Below are positions 1 through 8,774 of a stretch of DNA of 64,000 nt, piece after piece; within the stretch, counting starts at the first letter, position 1, and each line of letters starts with the position of its first letter. Position numbers and translations under genes: made by a program. Below the pieces are notes generated by a model. That model saw only the letters and a list, made by a program, of their open reading frames with translations, made no database searches and was not told the DNA's origin. Source of the DNA: Streptococcus sp. oral taxon 431 (GTDB taxonomy: Bacteria; Bacillota; Bacilli; Lactobacillales; Streptococcaceae); assembly GCF_023115445.1 (NCBI RefSeq), contig NZ_JALDUI010000001.1, positions 184,144-248,143 of the forward strand, written 5' to 3'.

Positions 1-445
1 CAGAAAAACCTACAGCTCCAGCCTCTAAAAGCGCCTTAAAGTCTGTCAAATCTTTGCCTTTAAAGTTCTTGGTAATTGTTGCTACAGATTTAACGTTGAT
101 CTTTTCTTTTGCCGCAGATTGAAGAACTTCCTGCAAAGTCTCAACATCTGAGATAGTTGGATTGGTATTAGCCATCATAACGACAGTTGTAAATCCACCT
201 GCAGCTGCTGCTAGTGCTCCTGTATGAATGTCTTCTTTATGAGTCTGACCCGGTTCACGGAAATGGACATGGATATCCACCAAACCAGGCCCAACTACAA
301 GACCAGTAGCATCTATTACTTGAGCACCTTCTTCCTGGATTTCAGGAGCGATTTGAATGATTTTCCCTTCATCAACCAAAACATCACAAACTTGATCCAA
401 ACCAGACTTTGGATCCATCACACGGCCGTTTTTGATTACTAACAT
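1..445 (-). CDS. pyrC: Dihydroorotase, N-terminal part (runs off the window)
   Basis: Dihydroorotase catalyses the reversible cyclisation of N-carbamoyl-aspartate to dihydroorotate, the third step of de novo pyrimidine synthesis in the cytoplasm. The visible 148 codons start [15 protein letters not shown] and contain the metal-binding HVHFREPG motif of the amidohydrolase fold and the class I signature region MMANTNPT. The ATG at 443-445 follows a GGAG site. The gene is truncated only by the window edge. It is the last visible gene of a minus-strand run ung-mutX-pyrC with a 12-base gap to mutX. Confidence 0.93.
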   Translation of the reverse strand, partial: MLVIKNGRVMDPKSGLDQVCDVLVDEGKIIQIAPEIQEEGAQVIDATGLVVGPGLVDIHVHFREPGQTHKEDIHTGALAAAAGGFTTVVMMANTNPTISDVETLQEVLQSAAKEKINVKSVATITKNFKGKDLTDFKALLEAGAVGFS

Positions 446-457
446 AACTATACTCCT

Positions 458-922
458 TTATTCGTAGAAATCCACTTGGGTATCCAATAACTTATCACCA
501 TCATAGACAAACTTGGCTGAAAAGAAGGGTTTATCTTCTAAAAGCCACTCGACAAAGGTATGGTCACCTTCCCAGGTCGGTTTGCTTAAAACTTCATCGT
601 AAGGAACCCATTCTAAGGTCCCTTCGTTACAGTCAATCAAATCACCCTCAAACTCTGTCACCTTAAAAACATAGGTGTACCAGTCTAAATCTGGTGTAAA
701 TTCTGGAAAAGTGATAACGCCTTTTAGAACTGGCTTGGCTTTGAGCCCTGTTTCTTCAAGGATTTCTCGCGCAGCGCATTCTTGAGGAGTCTCTCCTCTC
801 TCTAGCTTCCCACCAACACCAATCCATTTCCCTTCATGGACATCATTGGGTTTCTTATTACGGTGGAGCATGAGCAGTTCTTTTCCGTTATCAATGTAGC
901 AAATCGTCGCTAACTGAGGCAT
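458..922 (-). CDS. mutX: 8-oxo-dGTP diphosphatase, Nudix family
   Basis: This 154-residue Nudix hydrolase probably removes 8-oxo-dGTP from the nucleotide pool and so prevents A:T to C:G mutations. The Nudix box is complete: G38, E44, then REILEETG at residues 52-59. The length matches the pneumococcal MutX protein. It lies between ung and pyrC on the same strand, and the pairing with ung (another base-damage enzyme) supports a DNA-hygiene role. The exact substrate preference is known for the family and not visible in the sequence. Confidence 0.92.
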   Translation of the reverse strand: MPQLATICYIDNGKELLMLHRNKKPNDVHEGKWIGVGGKLERGETPQECAAREILEETGLKAKPVLKGVITFPEFTPDLDWYTYVFKVTEFEGDLIDCNEGTLEWVPYDEVLSKPTWEGDHTFVEWLLEDKPFFSAKFVYDGDKLLDTQVDFYE

Positions 923-931
923 ATTTTCTCC

Positions 932-1585
932 TTATCTAAGCCAATTGATTGGCTCTTGTCCTGTCTCTTTTAAGAATGCATTTGCCTTGGAAAAAGGCTT
1001 GGAACCCCAAAATCCTCTATAAACAGATAAAGGACTGGGATGGGCTGATTCGATAATCAAGTGGTGAGGATTGGTAACCAAGACCTTCTTCTTACGTGCA
1101 TAAGCGCCCCAAAGTACAAAGACCACTGGTCTATCTAGATGATTGACCACCTGAATCACAGCATCTGTAAAGGGCTCCCATATTTGACCCGCATGACCAT
1201 TGGCCTGACCAGCAGGAACAGTCAAGCAAGCATTGAGAAGCAAGACACCTTGCTCAGCCCAAGCCGTCAAATCATGGGATTTCTTAACTCCTATATCATC
1301 TGACAATTCTTTCAAGATATTTTGCAAGGATGGCGGAGCTGGGATAGAGTCAGGAACAGAAAAACTCAAGCCCTGCGCTTGACCTGGCCCGTGATAGGGG
1401 TCTTGCCCTAGAATCACTACCTTAACCTCTTCCAGAGGAGTTGTCAAGAGAGCCTGAAAAACCTTTTCCTTAGGTGGATAAACAGTTCCCTGAGCATAGA
1501 CCTGCTCCATAAACTGATTGATTTTCGCAAAATAACCCTCAGGTAATTGCTCCTTAATCAATGCATGCCAAGACGAGTGTTCCAT
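932..1585 (-). CDS. ung: Uracil-DNA glycosylase
   Basis: Family 1 uracil-DNA glycosylase, 217 residues, excises uracil from DNA to start base excision repair. The water-activating motif [10 protein letters not shown] is at residues 60-69 with catalytic Asp62, and the HPSPLS minor-groove loop starts at His182, as in E. coli Ung. It sits 9 bases upstream of mutX and is probably cotranscribed with it and pyrC. Start ATG at 1583-1585. Confidence 0.97.
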   Translation of the reverse strand: MEHSSWHALIKEQLPEGYFAKINQFMEQVYAQGTVYPPKEKVFQALLTTPLEEVKVVILGQDPYHGPGQAQGLSFSVPDSIPAPPSLQNILKELSDDIGVKKSHDLTAWAEQGVLLLNACLTVPAGQANGHAGQIWEPFTDAVIQVVNHLDRPVVFVLWGAYARKKKVLVTNPHHLIIESAHPSPLSVYRGFWGSKPFSKANAFLKETGQEPINWLR

Positions 1586-1646
1586 AGCCGACTCCTTCGT
1601 TTTTACTGCCTCTATTATAGCAAAAAGTGGCTATCTAAACCACTTT

Positions 1647-2339
1647 TTACAGTTTATCTAAGCAATCCAGCAAGTCTTGGTAAGAATGGACTTCGTAGGT
1701 TGGCTGGGCTTGTGTGGGATTTTCGAGGTGATGAGGATTGTACCAGATCGTGTCAATCCCAGCATTATTACCACCTTGAATGTCGGCGGTTAGGGAATCT
1801 CCAATCATCAGCGTCTCTTCTTTACTAAAACCTTCAATCTGATGACCAATTTTTTCATAAAAGAGAGCATCAGGCTTTTGAGTTTGCAGCTGTTCAGAGA
1901 TAAAAACTTGATTGAAATAGGGTGCCAGACCCGATTGAGCCAAACGACCTGTCTGAATGGCAGTAATCCCATTTGTCGCAGCATACAGCTCATAATCACG
2001 CTCGATAAGGCTGTCCAAGAGTTCATGAGCGCCTGAAAGAGTTTGTCCCTGTTGGGCTAGGTAAAATTGGTAACGTTGGGCAAGAAAACTACCGTCTTTT
2101 TCCTGTCCAAAATGACCAAATAAACGAGAAAAGCGCGTGTTAACCAGCTCCTGTTTACTGATTTTCTTCAGCTCCAATTCCTTCCAGAGAGCCTTGTTCA
2201 TAGGAACGTAATAGTCTTTATAAGCCTGAACATCTGCAACTCCTTCTTCTTTTAGAAGTTGCGTCAAAGCCACATCCTCAGCAGCATCAAAATCAAGCAA
2301 GGTGTGGTCAAGGTCGAAGAGTAGAAATTTGTAGGACAA
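1647..2339 (-). CDS. HAD-family hydrolase, YjjG-type noncanonical pyrimidine nucleotidase
   Basis: A 230-residue haloacid-dehalogenase phosphatase. Motif I is DLDHT (Asp9, Asp11), and motif IV is the MIGDSLTADIQGG segment near residue 178. The cap and overall sequence fit the YjjG/YfnB group, which dephosphorylates noncanonical pyrimidine nucleotides; that would suit the neighbouring mutX and ung. The best start is a TTG at 2337-2339 preceded by AAAGGA; no nearby in-frame ATG fits the DxD position. The ribosome site, start and first eight codons are repeated at 4912-4958 (see repeats). Confidence 0.85.
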   Translation of the reverse strand: MSYKFLLFDLDHTLLDFDAAEDVALTQLLKEEGVADVQAYKDYYVPMNKALWKELELKKISKQELVNTRFSRLFGHFGQEKDGSFLAQRYQFYLAQQGQTLSGAHELLDSLIERDYELYAATNGITAIQTGRLAQSGLAPYFNQVFISEQLQTQKPDALFYEKIGHQIEGFSKEETLMIGDSLTADIQGGNNAGIDTIWYNPHHLENPTQAQPTYEVHSYQDLLDCLDKL

Positions 2340-2362
2340 TTTGAGAGTTTTCCTTTCTAAGG
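2314..2362 (-). repeat. Direct repeat, copy 1 (5' end of the HAD gene)
   Basis: This 49-base segment holds the ribosome-binding site, TTG start and first eight codons of the HAD gene. A nearly identical 47-base copy in the same orientation lies at 4912-4958. The copies differ by one substitution, a small difference in the spacer before the start and a one-base indel near the Shine-Dalgarno. The two copies bracket the AI-2E-type transporter and DUF308 genes. Confidence 0.85.
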
Positions 2363-2471
2363 AGATAAAATAGTCTCATGAACCTTCAAAACAGGAAAAG
2401 AGACAAAGTCCAAGTAATTATTTTATTTTCTTCTTTCACACAGATAATTTATTTAACAAGTCTCATTAAAT

Positions 2472-3566
2472 TTATTTTTTATCTAGCTGATTTTCCTTTG
2501 CAACGACAAATTCCTTAACCAATCGATAGATAACAGCAAATATCGGTGTAAAGAATATCATCCCAAGTAAGCCAAAGAGATTGCCTCCAATACTAGCAGC
2601 CGCAAGCGTGAAAATAGCTGGTAAACCAATAGACTGACCTACAACTTTTGGATAGATAAGATTTCCCTCAATCAGTTGTATGATTTGATAAAGAACAATA
2701 GAAAGTAAGGCTTGACTTGGACTTACTGTAAAGATAAAAATCGCTCCCAGAATACAAGCAATCATAGGACCAACATAAGGAATGAAAGACAGTACTCCTG
2801 CAAATATACCTGTCATTACCCCATAAGGTAGTCCAAACAGGCTGTAGCCAACCGCTATCATAACTCCTATGATGACTGCTTCAATCAGCTGACTCATCAA
2901 AAATTGGTCATAAGTCTCTAGTGCTACTTGTCCAATGTAAGTTAACTTTGTCACCACTTTCTCTGGAAATATAACTTTTAGAAGTCGACTCGTCATCACT
3001 GCCAGATGTTCCTTACTGGATAAAAATGAAAAGGTAAATACTATAATCAGAAAGGCATTCATTATACTTGAAAAAATATTTCCTATATTACTAGTCAGAC
3101 CGGATAAGAAGGCTATCAAAGCTTGACTAATAGAGCTAGACTGTCCCTGAATTCCTGATACGATAGTTGACAGCGTGTCTTTGGTTACAAATTCCGAGCT
3201 GTCTAGTAGTTTACCAAGTTGAGTCAGGACTGTTGAAAGGACTGTTCCCAGCTGACTAATAGTCTGAGCAAGGGTTGGAAGCACCAAAACCAAAAGACAG
3301 ATCACGATTAAGATAAGAGATAGGAAAACAAGCACCATAGCAATCGGACGACGCAACCCTGCCTTTACCTTCATTTTAACTAGGAATTCTTCAATTTTTT
3401 TCATGGGAACATTGAGCACAAAAGCAATAACAGCACCATAAATCAAGGTAGAAGTTACTTCAAAGAGAGATACTGCCCCTGATATAAAGCTTGATGCATT
3501 CAGAATTACAAGAGTAACCAGCCCTATAAAAAGTATTAATGGGGTGTATTTTTTTACTAAATTCAT
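2472..3566 (-). CDS. AI-2E family (YdiK/TqsA-type) membrane transporter
   Basis: A 364-residue polytopic membrane protein of the AI-2E/PerM family. It shows paired N-terminal membrane segments, an extracellular stretch rich in Ser, Gln and Thr (about residues 105-150), then a bundle of hydrophobic helices including the conserved LPYGVMTGIFAGVLSFIPYVGP region. Family members export small molecules or act as Na+/H+ antiporters; the substrate cannot be told from sequence. It is 9 bases downstream of the DUF308 gene, so the pair is one unit. Confidence 0.85.
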   Translation of the reverse strand: MNLVKKYTPLILFIGLVTLVILNASSFISGAVSLFEVTSTLIYGAVIAFVLNVPMKKIEEFLVKMKVKAGLRRPIAMVLVFLSLILIVICLLVLVLPTLAQTISQLGTVLSTVLTQLGKLLDSSEFVTKDTLSTIVSGIQGQSSSISQALIAFLSGLTSNIGNIFSSIMNAFLIIVFTFSFLSSKEHLAVMTSRLLKVIFPEKVVTKLTYIGQVALETYDQFLMSQLIEAVIIGVMIAVGYSLFGLPYGVMTGIFAGVLSFIPYVGPMIACILGAIFIFTVSPSQALLSIVLYQIIQLIEGNLIYPKVVGQSIGLPAIFTLAAASIGGNLFGLLGMIFFTPIFAVIYRLVKEFVVAKENQLDKK

Positions 3567-3575
3567 AAATTCTCC

Positions 3576-4865
3576 TTAATAAACATGTTTAGATACGACT
3601 ATACTATTTGGTTTTTCAAACTCTCGGTCAAGGTAAGCTTGGTAAGTTCCTGGTGCGATAAATCCTTTGGGTGAGAGGATATCTGTTCCAGCCTGACCGA
3701 CTATGGTATCTGCCAAGAGCACACAATTTGTGGATAAGACAAAGTAGGATTTAAACTTAGATTTGATAAATTTATAAAGTTCCCCATCCGTCTCATGTCT
3801 GATTTTATAAGCGTAGGTGTAGTCTTCCTTACCATCACCTGTCGTGATTTTATCCGCACTTGGCTCCCATGGAATCGTCAGTTGTTTCAATTCAGTCAAC
3901 ATTTTTTGAATTGCTTTTTCCATTTCAGGTGTCAAATCTATTCCGTAACCAAAAAGTGTTTTTTGACTCTCACGTTTACATAGATCAATGTACTTATCGC
4001 GGTCACAGAAATATAAGACACCATCTCCTACCATACCAAATAAGGTCTCAGATGACGGATCATAGTTGCCATAAGAAATAACACGGCCCTGATAGCAGAT
4101 ATCCACATGACCAATAGCTGAAAACAGGGAGGTCTCAGCTGTATGAACAAAAATTTCTAGCTCTGCTGTCTTACCAGACTTCACTATTCCAAGATGGATA
4201 TCTTCTTCCTCATCAGCATTTTCCAGCATAAATTTGTTAATTTTTGCTAAAGTTCTTGCAGGGATGAGAGCGGCTAGGACAATAGGTAAGCTAATTCTAA
4301 TGCGACGTTTGAGATGGTTTTTCCCAATTTCCCCTTCAAATAAGAAACCGTCACGGATATTGGACAGACCATAAAGGAAAAAATAAGCCCCTAAAACAAA
4401 GAGTTGAAAGACAGAATTTCCCGTAGAGGACAAAAGACTAGCTCCACCAAGAAAAACTAGTAGAATACCATCTAGTAAGAGACGAAAACGAGGTCGAATA
4501 TTATTTTTACGGTAGAGAACATAGGTGACAAGATTAATCGTGGCCCTAAAAATCTGATAAACTCCAATCACAAGAGCCAGAACATAAATCGGTATATCAG
4601 TCGCAAGATTAGAACCTAGCAAATATCCCAGCACTAACAATTTAACCAGTGCAACTCCCAAGGTATCCGTTGACTGGCTTTTTTTGAAAACTCTTAATAG
4701 CAAATCTACGACCGTTGCTATCCAAGCTAAAAACAGAACCAGGCGAATAACTGTTACTGGCAACCAAGTCCCCGTGACCATCAAGATGAGACCTAGCAGA
4801 ACAAACAAGAACCCCTGAGCAAGTAATTTCTTACCTGTCAGACCTAAAGATAGAATTTTTTCCAT
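3576..4865 (-). CDS. DUF308/HdeD-like membrane protein fused to a papain-like C-terminal domain
   Basis: A 429-residue protein. Residues 1-175 hold about six hydrophobic segments in the DUF308 (HdeD-like) style. Residues from about 215 onward are soluble and resemble the permuted NlpC/P60 or DUF4105-type papain-like fold. Candidate catalytic residues are the His in AIGHVDICY and the Cys in STNCVLLADTIVG, followed by the SPKGFIAPGTYQ segment. This would be a membrane-tethered amidase or peptidase, which is an inference. It is translated just before the AI-2E gene. An extended -10 (TGATACAAT) at 4901-4909 could drive the pair. Confidence 0.6.
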   Translation of the reverse strand: MEKILSLGLTGKKLLAQGFLFVLLGLILMVTGTWLPVTVIRLVLFLAWIATVVDLLLRVFKKSQSTDTLGVALVKLLVLGYLLGSNLATDIPIYVLALVIGVYQIFRATINLVTYVLYRKNNIRPRFRLLLDGILLVFLGGASLLSSTGNSVFQLFVLGAYFFLYGLSNIRDGFLFEGEIGKNHLKRRIRISLPIVLAALIPARTLAKINKFMLENADEEEDIHLGIVKSGKTAELEIFVHTAETSLFSAIGHVDICYQGRVISYGNYDPSSETLFGMVGDGVLYFCDRDKYIDLCKRESQKTLFGYGIDLTPEMEKAIQKMLTELKQLTIPWEPSADKITTGDGKEDYTYAYKIRHETDGELYKFIKSKFKSYFVLSTNCVLLADTIVGQAGTDILSPKGFIAPGTYQAYLDREFEKPNSIVVSKHVY

Positions 4866-4911
4866 TTTAATACACTCTCTATAATTATTTGATTTCCTTT
4901 ATTGTATCATT

Positions 4912-4958
4912 TCGAAAAGTAGAAATTTGTAGGACAATTTGGTGTTTTCCTTTCTAGG
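4912..4958 (-). repeat. Direct repeat, copy 2 (fossil HAD gene start)
   Basis: This is a second copy of the HAD gene's ribosome site, TTG start and first eight codons. Here the frame reads MSYKFLLFEMIQ and then stops. It lies between the zinc-ribbon gene and the DUF308 gene, so the two membrane-protein genes sit exactly between the copies. It looks like the scar of an insertion or recombination event. Confidence 0.85.
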
Positions 4959-4974
4959 TACTTAATAGATTAGT

Positions 4975-5172
4975 TTATTTCTTCTTTTTCTTAGTTTTAT
5001 TCATCAACATACCAACTACAACTGGAGTAACCACACTTCCAACTTGTCCAACAACTTTAAGTATCTTTTTTGCTTCATCTATTTTTTTGTTTCTACACGA
5101 TTCGCACTTATTGTGCTTATAACTTAATGGTAAATCCCTAGTACATGTCTTGCATTTTTTTATTTCTTTCAT
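4975..5172 (-). CDS. Small zinc-ribbon protein with a hydrophobic segment
   Basis: A 65-residue protein whose two CxxC pairs (CKTC and CESC, about residues 7-26) form a probable zinc ribbon. They are followed by a helix, a hydrophobic stretch GQVGSVVTPVVVGMLM (about 42-57) and a poly-lysine tail. Its start overlaps the stop of the upstream gene by four bases (ATGA), so the two are translationally coupled. No family is recognised. The AT-rich composition suggests an acquired pair. Confidence 0.6.
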   Translation of the reverse strand: MKEIKKCKTCTRDLPLSYKHNKCESCRNKKIDEAKKILKVVGQVGSVVTPVVVGMLMNKTKKKKK

Positions 5173-6170
5173 TCCAGCACCTCTGTCTCAATATAATCTG
5201 GTTTATTTGGCAATTTCATTATAGAAGTTTCAATTTTTGGCAATTCTTTTGTCCAGTAATTTGTAGGCGAAGGATCAAGTAAATCAAGTCTCTCTACTAA
5301 TTCTTGAGAACTGAGATAAGTTTCGTTAATAAATTTACCAAAGTAATCCAAACTTTTTTGAGCAGCTTTTTTCTCGCCCAACTCATTATAAGCTATTGCT
5401 GCTGATAGTGAAACGATATTTACAGCTGCTAATCCATCTCTAATCTCATTCATACGAGCTTCTATTTTATCTGGTTTATCACCTTTTAATAACTTACCCC
5501 AGGTAGAATCTGGTTGTTCTTTAATAAAATTTACATTAGATTTTTGACTAAGCATTAGAAGGTTTCGACTATCTTCTGCATCTGAAATAACTTGCAGTAA
5601 CATCATTGTTCTAATGTTTGGATCTGATATCTCTCTAGCCTGCAAGAGTTTCTGTTGACAACTATAGGCTATGGCAAGTCTATCTGACTCCTGTCCTTTT
5701 CTAACGTCCTCAATAGCAAATTGTACATTTTGAATCTCTTCTGCAATCTGTGCCATTTGAATTTGCGACGAATAATCAGCTAACGCTTTATTTAATTCTG
5801 GTGTCAATTTAACAGATTTCAATGGTACATTTCCGATGACTTTATTAGTATTAGTATCTACTAATACCGCCAAGAGAGAGCCATCTTTCTTTGTCATTAA
5901 TTTTAACACTCCTTGAGCAATTTGTTCCCGTTGTTCTGGAGAAAGAATTGCCTGAAAAACCTCTTCAGGTATACTAGATTGGACAACATGGATAAAGGCT
6001 GGAGCAGAATATAACATTTTTTCTACTTCAGATAAGATTTTATTTGCATTTTTGGCTAAAGGTTGGGCTATTTCTGGTAACTTATTAAAAAACGATGAGG
6101 GTTTTAGTTCATAACCATCAATATCAAGAATATCGAAGTCATCTTCTCCAAAAAATAAAGCTTCATCCAT
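5169..6170 (-). CDS. Hypothetical protein, 333 residues, AT-rich accessory gene
   Basis: A soluble, mostly helical protein with no signal peptide or membrane segment. The N-terminus is acidic (FFGEDDFDILDIDGYEL), residues 150-215 look coiled-coil-like, and an MTKKDGSLLAVLVD strand lies near residue 145. No family is recognised and no catalytic motif is evident. The ATG at 6170 has a GAGG site upstream. It is coupled to the zinc-ribbon gene and borders an IS630 remnant, which points to horizontal acquisition. Confidence 0.6.
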   Translation of the reverse strand: MDEALFFGEDDFDILDIDGYELKPSSFFNKLPEIAQPLAKNANKILSEVEKMLYSAPAFIHVVQSSIPEEVFQAILSPEQREQIAQGVLKLMTKKDGSLLAVLVDTNTNKVIGNVPLKSVKLTPELNKALADYSSQIQMAQIAEEIQNVQFAIEDVRKGQESDRLAIAYSCQQKLLQAREISDPNIRTMMLLQVISDAEDSRNLLMLSQKSNVNFIKEQPDSTWGKLLKGDKPDKIEARMNEIRDGLAAVNIVSLSAAIAYNELGEKKAAQKSLDYFGKFINETYLSSQELVERLDLLDPSPTNYWTKELPKIETSIMKLPNKPDYIETEVLE

Positions 6171-6543
6171 AAATTACTACCTCATTATGTTTAAATTATT
6201 AGAAATATTATACCATATTAAACAAAATTATGATTTTGATTTTTCTTTAATATTATTTATCCAATCATTTTTACTGGAATCTAACATAGAATAACACTAT
6301 CCTATACAATTGACATCCCAAATCTTTCAGAATAGAACAATCCTAACGATCGAATCCTCTATTTTCCTAAATATCCCTGTAATTCTAGGCCTAGAATTCC
6401 TATAAACTAAATGTTTTTGTACTATTCTAAGCCATTGATTGCCTTAAATTTTAATTTTTGAAGAATTCTAAAGCTAGAATAGTCCCATCACAATCAGTTT
6501 TGAGTGATTCACAATTTAGAAACACTATGATTCTACTCCTTTT
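6171..6543. other. Intergenic AT-rich stretch with inverted repeats
   Basis: No gene is supported here. It contains a perfect 18-bp palindrome at 6381-6398 and several ATTCTA/TAGAAT inverted motifs (for example near 6473-6490) ahead of the transposase remnant. These may be derived from the ends of an IS630-like element. Confidence 0.5.
6381..6398. repeat. Perfect 18-bp palindrome
   Basis: AATTCTAGGCCTAGAATT reads identically on both strands. It lies about 150 bases before the IS630 remnant, in a stretch with further ATTCTA/TAGAAT pairs. Confidence 0.7.
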
Positions 6544-6780
6544 ACATTAAAAAGGAACTGCCCAAAGCAATCCCCTCTAATTCCACCTTATGCACCAGAA
6601 ATGAACCCTATTGAACAAGTCTGGAAAGAAATTCGAAAACGAGGCTTTAAAAATAAGGCTTTCCAAACATTAGAAGTCGTCATTGATAAGCTTCAAGAAG
6701 TTATTCAAGGACTGGAAAAAACCGTTTTAAAGTCCACTGTCAGCAGACAATGGACTAGGTTGCTTTTTGAAAATAATTGA
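6544..6780 (+). pseudogene. IS630-family transposase remnant (C-terminal end)
   Basis: The plus strand encodes the C-terminal part of a DDE transposase, with the typical PPYAPEMNPIEQVWKEIRKR motif (final catalytic Glu region) and a natural stop at 6778-6780. The recognisable reading starts around 6577. The N-terminal two thirds are missing and no start or paired terminal repeats were found. It is therefore an inactive fragment, similar to IS630-Spn1-type elements of streptococci. Confidence 0.8.
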
Positions 6781-6847
6781 GTATGAGTATAACTTGCCCC
6801 AAAGTCTAGTAAAAAACAAAAGGCCTTTTTCAATTACTCCCTACTTG

Positions 6848-6874
6848 AAAAGCTCCTTTAACAGAAAAGGAGCT
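6848..6874 (-). terminator. Terminator downstream of pta
   Basis: A 9-bp stem (AGCTCCTTT paired with AAAGGAGCT) lies just after the pta stop, followed on the minus strand by TTTTC. It fits an intrinsic terminator for the relQ-nadK-rlu-pta unit. Confidence 0.65.
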
Positions 6875-6884
6875 ATCTTGTATT

Positions 6885-7859
6885 TTACTGGTGTACAGCT
6901 TGTGCTGCTGTGATTAGTGTAAGTTTGAAGACGTCATCTGAGTTACATCCACGAGAAAGGTCATTAACTGGTTTGTTCAAACCTTGCAATACTGGACCAA
7001 CTGCTGCAAAGCCACCGAGACGTTCTGCCATCTTGTAGCCAATATTTCCTGCTTCGATACCTGGGAAGATAAAGACGTTTGCTTGTCCAGCAACCTTGCT
7101 TCCTGGTGCCTTAAGAGCAGCTGTTTCTGGAACGAAGGCAGCATCAAATTGCAATTCCCCATCAATTTCAAGGTCAGGACGAAGATCATGAGCAATCTTA
7201 GTTGCTTCAACAACTTTATCTACGCTTTCACCAAAACCAGAACCTTTAGTTGAATAGCTTAGCATAGCAATTTTTGGTTCGATACCGAACATTTTAGCTG
7301 TAATTGCAGAGTTAATCGCAATCTCTGCCAAAGCTTCAGCATCAGGATTGATATTGATGGCACAGTCACCAAAGAGGTAACGTTCAGTACCACGAACCAT
7401 GAGGAAGGCACCTGAAGTACGGCTAACATTCGGACGAGTCTTGATAATTTGAAGAGCTGGGCGAACAGTTGCCGCAGTAGAGTGAATAGCTCCTGAAACC
7501 ATACCATCGACTAAGCCCATGTATACCAACATAACACCAAAATAGTTAACGTCATTGATGAGCACTTCTCTCGCTTCCTCTTCAGTCATTTTTCCTTTAC
7601 GACGTTCTACAAGTGATGCTACCATTTCTTCAAATTGAGGATAATGTGCTGGGTCAATTACTTCATAACCATCCATGATTCCTTCAATTTCAAGATAGAT
7701 TTTAATTTTATCAGGATTTCCTAGTAGGACAGGGATAACTTCTGTTTCTTTTACGATGCGTTTTGTTGCTTGAAGAATACGTGGTTCTTCACCTTCAGGC
7801 AAGACAATACGTGCATTTTTACCAACTAGGTTGGCTTTTAAACTTTCAAAAACTTCCAT
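6885..7859 (-). CDS. pta: Phosphate acetyltransferase
   Basis: This 324-residue enzyme interconverts acetyl-CoA and acetyl phosphate, the step before AckA-generated ATP in fermentation. It begins MEVFESLKANLVGKNARIVLPEGEEPRI and keeps the PTA_PTB signature regions (GMVSGAIHSTAATVRPALQ and the C-terminal GLNKPVNDLSRGC). The length is that of the short Firmicute Pta. It follows the pseudouridine synthase gene by 15 bases and is the last gene of the block. Confidence 0.96.
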   Translation of the reverse strand: MEVFESLKANLVGKNARIVLPEGEEPRILQATKRIVKETEVIPVLLGNPDKIKIYLEIEGIMDGYEVIDPAHYPQFEEMVASLVERRKGKMTEEEAREVLINDVNYFGVMLVYMGLVDGMVSGAIHSTAATVRPALQIIKTRPNVSRTSGAFLMVRGTERYLFGDCAININPDAEALAEIAINSAITAKMFGIEPKIAMLSYSTKGSGFGESVDKVVEATKIAHDLRPDLEIDGELQFDAAFVPETAALKAPGSKVAGQANVFIFPGIEAGNIGYKMAERLGGFAAVGPVLQGLNKPVNDLSRGCNSDDVFKLTLITAAQAVHQ

Positions 7860-7874
7860 GAGTTTTTACTCCTT

Positions 7875-8774
7875 TTAAGATAAATTATTATTTGATAACT
7901 GAGTAATAAGGGTGTTGAAATCATCCGGCAGTGGACTTTCCATCTCCAACTGCCCTTCAAGAAAAGGATGATAAAACGATAAGTAATGGCAATGCAGAGC
8001 TTGACGCTCTATGCCATGTTCAAGACTACCACCATAGAGATCATCGCCAAGCAAAGGGAAACCGATATGGGAGAAATGAACACGAATCTGGTGTGTCCTT
8101 CCCGTATGTAGTCGAATATCAACTAGATGAATATTGCCATAAGACTGCACTATTCGATAGGAAGTATGGGCATATTTACCACCTTTTGCCACTCGTCTAG
8201 TAATGATTGAATCTTCATCACGGGCAATCGGGGCAATGATTTCACCTTGAGGTTCCAGAAAACCATCTCCTTTAACGAGTGCAAAATAGCGCTTTTCAAT
8301 GGCTTTCTTTTGCAACTGCTTGTCTAGTCTAGCATGAGCATAACCATGTTTAGCAAAAAGCATGAGACCCGAAGTATCGCGATCTAGTCTGGTTACAATG
8401 TGAACCTGCTGATTTTCATAGTTCTGTTTCACATAGTAGCCCTTGATAAAGTTGGCAATGGTATTGGAATGATTGACACTAGGAATCGAGGCCACACCAA
8501 AGGGTTTGTTTAGGATTAAGAAATGATCATCTTCAAACAGAATCTCCAGTGGATAATCAATTGCTTCCAGTGTCTCGAAACCTTCCTCAGGAGGAATGTC
8601 GATGACAACCACATCTCCAATATCCAAAAGATAAGTTGCATTTTGTGGATGACCGTTTACGCGAATATCTCCGCCTCGAAACTTGATTTTGGCCAGCAAT
8701 CCTTTAGAGACTTCATGCTTTTTCAGAAAAGTCTTTACCTTGACGTGTTCGTCAGCAATAAATTCAAACCTCAT
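7875..8774 (-). CDS. RluA-family pseudouridine synthase (RluD-like)
   Basis: A 299-residue pseudouridine synthase. An S4-like N-terminal segment (residues about 12-60) precedes the catalytic domain, in which Asp131 of [12 protein letters not shown] is the nucleophile. A conserved [13 protein letters not shown] motif follows. It modifies uridines in 23S rRNA or tRNA, and the exact site cannot be told. Its start overlaps the end of nadK by four bases, as in other streptococci. Confidence 0.9.
   Translation of the reverse strand: MRFEFIADEHVKVKTFLKKHEVSKGLLAKIKFRGGDIRVNGHPQNATYLLDIGDVVVIDIPPEEGFETLEAIDYPLEILFEDDHFLILNKPFGVASIPSVNHSNTIANFIKGYYVKQNYENQQVHIVTRLDRDTSGLMLFAKHGYAHARLDKQLQKKAIEKRYFALVKGDGFLEPQGEIIAPIARDEDSIITRRVAKGGKYAHTSYRIVQSYGNIHLVDIRLHTGRTHQIRVHFSHIGFPLLGDDLYGGSLEHGIERQALHCHYLSFYHPFLEGQLEMESPLPDDFNTLITQLSNNNLS

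Noticed and set aside
6171..6884. Complete insertion sequence
   Set aside because: Only the transposase C-terminus is present and no paired terminal repeats with target duplication were found.
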